From: an archaeon | Lineage (GTDB): Archaea > Thermoproteota > Nitrososphaeria > Nitrososphaerales > CADDZS01 | Assembly: GCA_021792315.1 (NCBI GenBank) | Contig: JAJYUX010000001.1 | Coordinates: forward strand, 1 to 58,850 | Direction: 5' to 3' | Length of the DNA stretch: 58,850 nucleotides | Shown here: in pieces, positions 54,799-58,850 of the stretch | Numbering within the stretch: the stretch's first letter is position 1 | How the letters are laid out: each line of letters opens with the position of its first letter | Program-made: the position numbers and the translations under genes | The notes under the pieces: generated by a model | The model's input: the letters and a program-made list of their open reading frames with translations, nothing else | The model's database searches: none | Told to the model about the DNA's origin: nothing

Positions 54799-55407
54799 AT
54801 GGTTCTCATAAGGCGTAAATATTGCGAAGCCAAACTTGGCAAAAGTGCCTCACTAGTGCCTAAGGCGGAAAAGACCGTGACTCGGTCCTTCAGGATTAGC
54901 GACCGGGCACTCGGGTCGATCGAGGAGGAGTCAAAGAGGCAGAACGTGAGCGTCAGTACTATTATCAACCAGCAACTTCTTGCTTACTCAGAATTCGAGA
55001 GGTTCTTCAGACGACTCGGCCTGATCAAGATTTCATCGGCAACCTTCCAACGTTTGCTTGAGGCCGGCTCTGACGAATTTGTCGCCAAGGCAGGGATTGA
55101 AGCCGGAAAGGATACGCCATCATCGATCATTTTGGCAAAGCACGGCGTGCAGAATCTTGACACCATATTTGATTATCTTGAAATGCTTTCAGAATTCGCG
55201 AATCAATTTGAGCTAGGGAGGATAGACCAGGGCGGAAAGATGGTTATTACTCTACTTCACAGGCTAGGGCCCAAAGGGTCAATATTTTTCGAGAACTATG
55301 TGAAATCTCTTTTCGGGCAGACTAACTACTCTCCAAATATTACTTCGACGGAACATTCTGTAGTTGTGGAAATAGTCCCTCGGCGTGAGGACAATTCGAA
55401 GTTTTGA
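54799..55407 (+). CDS. ribbon-helix-helix protein with helical effector region
   Basis: The 202-aa protein has a ribbon-helix-helix domain (residues about 25-60, TVTRSFRISDRALGSIEEES, then KRQNVSVSTIINQQLLAY) preceded by a basic start, then a region of about 140 residues with two helical parts and a beta-rich end. Similar proteins appear widespread in Nitrososphaerota. Probable transcription factor; target unknown. Confidence 0.7.
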   Translation: MVLIRRKYCEAKLGKSASLVPKAEKTVTRSFRISDRALGSIEEESKRQNVSVSTIINQQLLAYSEFERFFRRLGLIKISSATFQRLLEAGSDEFVAKAGIEAGKDTPSSIILAKHGVQNLDTIFDYLEMLSEFANQFELGRIDQGGKMVITLLHRLGPKGSIFFENYVKSLFGQTNYSPNITSTEHSVVVEIVPRREDNSKF

Positions 55408-55551
55408 ACACAGGCTACCGAGCTGCGCAATTCTTTCGTGAATCATATACGGATTTCATAGGCCACTCCTGGACTTCTGACCTCTCTCAAGAAGAAGGCA
55501 AATACAAGCATCATAATCGCTGGGATTGTTACATCTAACTAAATTACCTTA

Positions 55552-56093
55552 TTGAAATCCCCTTTACAAAGTAGCGCAAAGGGACTCGAACCAAAACTGG
55601 CAGGGAATCTAAAGGTTATGTCAGTAGCACTGCTTACAGGTAATAGAGCAGTTCCAGTGCGGGGAACAAGAAAGCAAGATCTAATTGCTCAATTGTTTTC
55701 GGTGACTAACTGGGGAGACCTTCTATTTAATCGCAGATTTTCCGCCGGGGACAGGAGAAGAAGTCATGACCTCATTTGAACTCTTCTCTGGAAAGTATCG
55801 TCTACTGCTAGTGACCGCGCCATCTAAGTGCTCTGAGTATTGTTTCAAGACTCGCTAGCTCGGCGAGAATAGAGAAAATCGCAGTATCGGGGATAATCGT
55901 GAACATGGCGTACAGTAGGGTTGGTGCGAGGAAATTCTATCCTTTCGGGAAGATTGACAAACGTCTACCTGAGAAGGAATTGCACTCTGCGATCATCCGA
56001 CAACTCCCTCTGGATTCCTACATGAACTCAAACTCACAAGATGTCAGAGCTGTGCTTTTACGAATTAACGAAGTACCAAATATAATCAAATGA
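55552..56093 (+). pseudogene. remnant of an Mrp/NBP35-family P-loop ATPase
   Basis: Three fragments in different frames are recognisable. First (from 55552) LKVMSVALLTGNRAVPVRG then LIAQLFSVTNWGDL. Second, after a frameshift near 55720, FYLIADFPPGTGEEVMTSFE and FSGKYRLLLVTAPSK. Third, after another shift near 55830, LSIVSRLASSARIEKIAVSG, IIVNMAYSRVGARKFYPFGK and IIRQLPLDS to the stop at 56091-56093. Together they cover the C-terminal half of Mrp/NBP35 (the PPGTG and VVNMAY regions). The N-terminal half with the Walker A motif GKGGVGKS is absent upstream. It is a decayed copy; a working paralogue would be expected elsewhere if the iron-sulfur assembly role is needed. Confidence 0.8.
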
Positions 56094-56272
56094 ATGATTG
56101 ACATTTTGATGGTCTAATTCAGCCACTCAATGATTTTCCGTTTGTAATACATCCGACAATCATAGATTGATTATCAATAATGAGGATCGTGTTCAATTAA
56201 TATATCATCAAAGGACATAGGAAATGACGTAAACCAATTGAAAACGAAGATTCTGTTCAGAGGAGTCAACTG

Positions 56273-56761
56273 ATGACTCCCATCAAAGACTGGTACAGGC
56301 GATTCCGAGGGGCCGCGTACGTTAGCTTGATAATTTCGATAATATGGACTGTCATGATAGTTCTTCCGTTCAAACCATTTTCGTATCTCCCACCGATAAT
56401 AGCCGGTGCGAGCGCTGGAGTCTGGTTCATCATTTCCTATGTGCTTTTTCTGGTAGTTGGCGTGGGTGGTTTCGGGACATTCTCGGGGATGCTTCACACG
56501 ATAGAAGTTGAGGAGAATCGTTCTCTTGATTCCTCGACGATGTGGCTAGCGCTTGTCCTGCTTGGCATCGGGCTCGCGGGAAGCTGTGCACTCCTCGCTA
56601 TCGCTGGAGCAATTGGAGGTTACGATATAACAATAGCAGGTCAATCTGGCTCACCAGTAAGGGAACAGCTGTCACCATATGTGTACCCCACTACGGCTAC
56701 GATTCTGACGGCACTGGCAGGTGCCGCCCTAACTCTTGCTGGAATGCTTCGCGCCAGATGA
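56273..56761 (+). CDS. four-helix membrane protein, paralogue of 57771-58328
   Basis: The 162-aa protein has four TM helices. Its first half (KPFSYLPPIIAGASAGVWF, then IISYVLFLVVGVGGFGTFSG) matches the same part of the product of 57771-58328 (KPSVAQVIASGSAGTWFLVG, YIMYVTVGVIAVGVTALF). The family is unknown to me. Its stop overlaps the start of the next gene by four bases (ATGA at 56758-56761), so it is coupled to the secreted protein. Confidence 0.65.
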   Translation: MTPIKDWYRRFRGAAYVSLIISIIWTVMIVLPFKPFSYLPPIIAGASAGVWFIISYVLFLVVGVGGFGTFSGMLHTIEVEENRSLDSSTMWLALVLLGIGLAGSCALLAIAGAIGGYDITIAGQSGSPVREQLSPYVYPTTATILTALAGAALTLAGMLRAR

Positions 56762-57678
56762 CCCTCAACTTGAGGGCGAGGGCGTCTCTTCGTGCGATCA
56801 TCGGAGTCGCAATCGTCTTCCTGCTTCTCTCCGTAGCAGAACATTCTCAAGCGCAAGAGGATTATACGTCGACTTCTTGGGCGCTTGGAATCGTAGTCCC
56901 TCAAGGTGCCAGACTCGCAGGAGGCGGTTCGCTTCAATGGGAAGACGTGCAAAATGTGACAGCCGATGTGACTCTGCCCAACATAAGTGAGCCAGATCAA
57001 ATTGTTTATGCAGTACTCTCTGTTATGACAGAGGATGGAGATGTACTGCAAGTTGCGGCTGGGGTGTTTCCCAACAGTACCATTTGGTTAGTTTACTCTT
57101 GGCTATTCACAAACCTAAATTCGAATCCAGTAAAGTATCAATGGATTCTCAATTCCAGTCTTCCTAAGATGTCGGCGAATTCAAGACTCTCAATTTCCAT
57201 TTTTCATTCGCCAGCTTCTGACTCATGGGCACTGTCCGTAGCCAGTCTCAACACAAATTCGTTCCTTGTCGACGACTTCCCCACTAATATATCATCCACA
57301 CTTAGGGCTGGAGACCAAGAGGTCTTCGCTCTTGAATCATATTCCAGAAGTGCCTCTACTTTCGAGGAAATGGGAAACCTCACTCTGAATTCATTACTCT
57401 TCGATGGGATGCCCCTCACAAATGGGTTTTATTCGTACAACGGAGGTTGGGATCCGAATCACAACCCATTATTTGTTATAGGAACTGAAGGCACAATTCC
57501 ACCGACATTCATCTCTCTACAGAAGGGAATTAACAGTCTAGTATTTTGGAACTATACAAACGCTTGGTCTAGCGGGGAGTTGACAAATGCAGATGGCTTC
57601 ATACCGATTCTCTTTGTTTCGATACTATTCGGTTCTATAATTGTTCTCGTTGGTATTATTCTCGCGACAAGACGTTAA
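56758..57678 (+). CDS. exported protein with beta-rich domain and C-terminal membrane anchor
   Basis: The 306-aa product from the ATG at 56758 has a signal peptide (ASLRAIIGVAIVFLLLSVAE), a beta-rich external domain with the pattern YAVLSVMTEDGDVLQVAAGV and WILNSSLPKMS, reminiscent of lectin-like or concanavalin-type sandwiches, several N-x-S/T sites and a C-terminal helix with basic end (ILFVSILFGSIIVLVGIILA). The frame is open to 56542, but the earlier start would overlap the upstream gene in another frame. Probably surface-exposed. Family not recognised. Confidence 0.65.
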   Translation: MTLNLRARASLRAIIGVAIVFLLLSVAEHSQAQEDYTSTSWALGIVVPQGARLAGGGSLQWEDVQNVTADVTLPNISEPDQIVYAVLSVMTEDGDVLQVAAGVFPNSTIWLVYSWLFTNLNSNPVKYQWILNSSLPKMSANSRLSISIFHSPASDSWALSVASLNTNSFLVDDFPTNISSTLRAGDQEVFALESYSRSASTFEEMGNLTLNSLLFDGMPLTNGFYSYNGGWDPNHNPLFVIGTEGTIPPTFISLQKGINSLVFWNYTNAWSSGELTNADGFIPILFVSILFGSIIVLVGIILATRR

Positions 57679-57740
57679 AGAAAGTCTAACGAAGAATACA
57701 AGATACGATTTCGTTGTAATGTAAAACAAAAGAAGGAGAA

Positions 57741-57761
57741 CGCAACACTGTTAGTGTTGCG
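57741..57761. terminator. perfect hairpin between convergent genes
   Basis: cgcaacact, loop gtt, agtgttgcg: a perfect 9-bp stem midway between the stop codons at 57678 (plus) and 57771 (minus). It probably acts as a terminator in both directions, although no long T-run adjoins it. Confidence 0.55.
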
Positions 57762-57770
57762 TGTTTCGAT

Positions 57771-58328
57771 CTACTTTCTCAGATAGGTTATGAGGAATCC
57801 TAGTCCGCCAGCTAGTACTCCGAGGCCGGCTACTATTAGTGCATAGCCCGCGGGGTTGACCAGTCCTGATAAGATGTTCACGTGCACCCATCCGGTTGTC
57901 TGAGCAAGACCGCCTTCGGAGGTCGGCATTAAAGCTCTTTCACCGAAGTATCCACCATACATGAGGATTGATGCGGCGACCGCTGCCCCAACATTCATCA
58001 AGACGAGGTGTACCCAGCCAAACGCATTGGCAATTACTCCTCTGAATGGTTTCTTGAGAGCGACTTCGAAGTGGTAGTAGAACAGAGCGGTCACACCTAC
58101 GGCTATCACACCCACCGTGACATACATGATATATCCGACTAGGAACCAGGTCCCGGCACTGCCGGAAGCAATCACTTGTGCAACAGATGGCTTGATCCAT
58201 GGGAGCACGATTGGTATAGTGAGGACGGTCATTATTGCTCCTTGGACGATGGCCGCGAAAATGAATCTGTTCGACCAGTGACTTTGGGCTACTGGTGTTT
58301 GCGTACTTCTTTCTAACACAGTTGTCAT
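57771..58328 (-). CDS. four-helix membrane protein, paralogue of 56273-56761
   Basis: The 185-aa product from the ATG at 58328 (MTTVLERSTQTPVAQSHWSN) has four TM helices. The segment IASGSAGTWFLVGYIMYVTV parallels IAGASAGVWFIISYVLFLVV in 56273-56761. A His-rich spot (FYYHFEV) follows. I suspect a link to the electron-transport membrane, but no cofactor motif is certain. The open frame runs up to 58454, but a TATA-like element (58361-58370) favours 58328. Confidence 0.65.
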   Translation of the reverse strand: MTTVLERSTQTPVAQSHWSNRFIFAAIVQGAIMTVLTIPIVLPWIKPSVAQVIASGSAGTWFLVGYIMYVTVGVIAVGVTALFYYHFEVALKKPFRGVIANAFGWVHLVLMNVGAAVAASILMYGGYFGERALMPTSEGGLAQTTGWVHVNILSGLVNPAGYALIVAGLGVLAGGLGFLITYLRK

Positions 58329-58360
58329 ATTTTTTCGCTTGTACTTGATCTGTTTACGGA

Positions 58361-58370
58361 TAATATTAAA
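58361..58370 (-). promoter_or_regulatory. TATA-like element of the 57771-58328 gene
   Basis: On the minus strand tttaatatta, centred 37 bp before the ATG at 58328, giving a leader of about ten bases. Confidence 0.4.
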
Positions 58371-58450
58371 CCCGAGCAAACAGCTCGGCACGTTTGCACG
58401 CAGTTGCACGCATCGAGCGGCGAACCAAAGGCTAGATTCTTGGGATGGCT

Positions 58451-58849
58451 TCATGATATTTCGAGGTCATTCCTCGAGGCTAGTATTCTCAATGTTCCCA
58501 GTCCGATTTCACGAATCGTCACCATCAAACCGTAGGAATCAAGGAACGACAAAAGCATCTCTAAAGCGCATTCAGTTGATTCTATCCTTCTTCCTACACC
58601 TGCCGCCTTGATTTCTATAACGCCTTTCGCCTCATCAGCGGCTAAATCAAACATCTTGAGAGGAAGAAACCCGAGAAATTCCTTCGCTAGCTCAGCAAAT
58701 TGGGTGATGCTTGGTGCATCAATCCTCACCACACCAGCCACTTCACTCCCCATCTCCCTGAACATCTGCAGGAGCCCCTCCTTGTCGGCTTTGTATTGCC
58801 TTGCGATCAGCTCATCCACAAAATCAGATGGAAGCGTGATCACATCCAT
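58451..58849 (-). CDS. hypothetical protein, may continue beyond the window
   Basis: The 132-aa frame starts with an ATG at 58849, one base from the end of the window, so the true start may lie outside. It reads as a small alpha/beta protein (LPSDFVDELIARQYKADKEG, VVRIDAPSITQFAELAKEFL, MFDLAADEAKGVIEIKAAGV) with no recognised family or membrane segment. Confidence 0.5.
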   Translation of the reverse strand: MDVITLPSDFVDELIARQYKADKEGLLQMFREMGSEVAGVVRIDAPSITQFAELAKEFLGFLPLKMFDLAADEAKGVIEIKAAGVGRRIESTECALEMLLSFLDSYGLMVTIREIGLGTLRILASRNDLEIS

Positions 58850-58850
58850 T

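Noticed and set aside
56542..56757. Extended start of the secreted protein
   Set aside because: It is a shadow of the upstream membrane protein and would hide the signal peptide.
1..58850. CRISPR array, rRNA, tRNA and insertion sequences
   Set aside because: I saw no regularly spaced repeats, no rRNA-like stretch, no transposase frame, and no cloverleaf pattern that I could defend.

Overview
The window reads as a piece of an archaeal chromosome, most likely from the Nitrososphaerota (Thaumarchaeota). The support is direct in places: TATA-like elements lie about 20-40 bp before many start codons, Shine-Dalgarno sites are rare, and there are many small winged-helix, ribbon-helix-helix and stand-alone Lrp/AsnC ligand-binding proteins plus two NitrOD5-like proteins. 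Bacterial-type UvrABC and KdpABC alongside archaeal lipid genes suggest a mesophilic, perhaps soil-dwelling member. I see no ammonia-oxidation genes, so a non-ammonia-oxidising lineage is possible, but that is inference. There is no rRNA, CRISPR array or intact insertion sequence, and I recognised no tRNA.

Layout. 0-5.8 kb: a CARF-like winged-helix regulator diverging from a 557-aa zinc-ribbon protein, then small regulators and membrane proteins. 5.8-13 kb: uvrC, uvrA and uvrB on the minus strand. 13-21.3 kb: an Lrp-type ligand-binding protein, a cysteine hydrolase and an M20 amidohydrolase sharing one divergent promoter, a nickel/UreH-type transporter gene broken by a stop codon, a Cas4-like nuclease fused to a HAD phosphatase, a KaiC-like protein and regulators. 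21.3-26.2 kb: kdpABC and a companion gene, without kdpDE. 26.2-33.4 kb: an SDR, TatA, a prenyl diphosphate synthase and a large MMPL/RND transporter. 33.4-41.7 kb: UspA, a four-gene minus-strand operon around a D-2-hydroxyacid dehydrogenase, a Tat-motif sulfite-oxidase-like molybdoenzyme and several membrane or regulatory proteins. 41.7-46.2 kb: a DUF354 protein, a GT2 glycosyltransferase and an alpha-glucan phosphorylase. 46.6-49.1 kb: dihydroorotase-like pyrC and pyrD. 49.4-51.1 kb: a thiolase-superfamily protein lacking the usual cysteine, translationally coupled to a DUF35 partner. 51.2-54.5 kb: a CBS protein, a ruined NiCoT nickel permease, a tiny zinc-ribbon protein, a winged-helix regulator, an HMA-like protein and a divergent Nramp transporter. 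54.8-58.8 kb: a ribbon-helix-helix protein, a decayed Mrp/NBP35 ATPase and two related four-helix membrane proteins flanking a secreted protein.

The most striking points are the Cas4-HAD fusion, the cysteine-less thiolase/DUF35 pair, three decaying genes of which two are nickel-transporter relatives, two very small genes (33417-33539 and 52264-52413), the sulfite-oxidase gene with no ordinary start codon, and divergent gene pairs that appear to share a single TATA element with the same 51-bp spacing of start codons.
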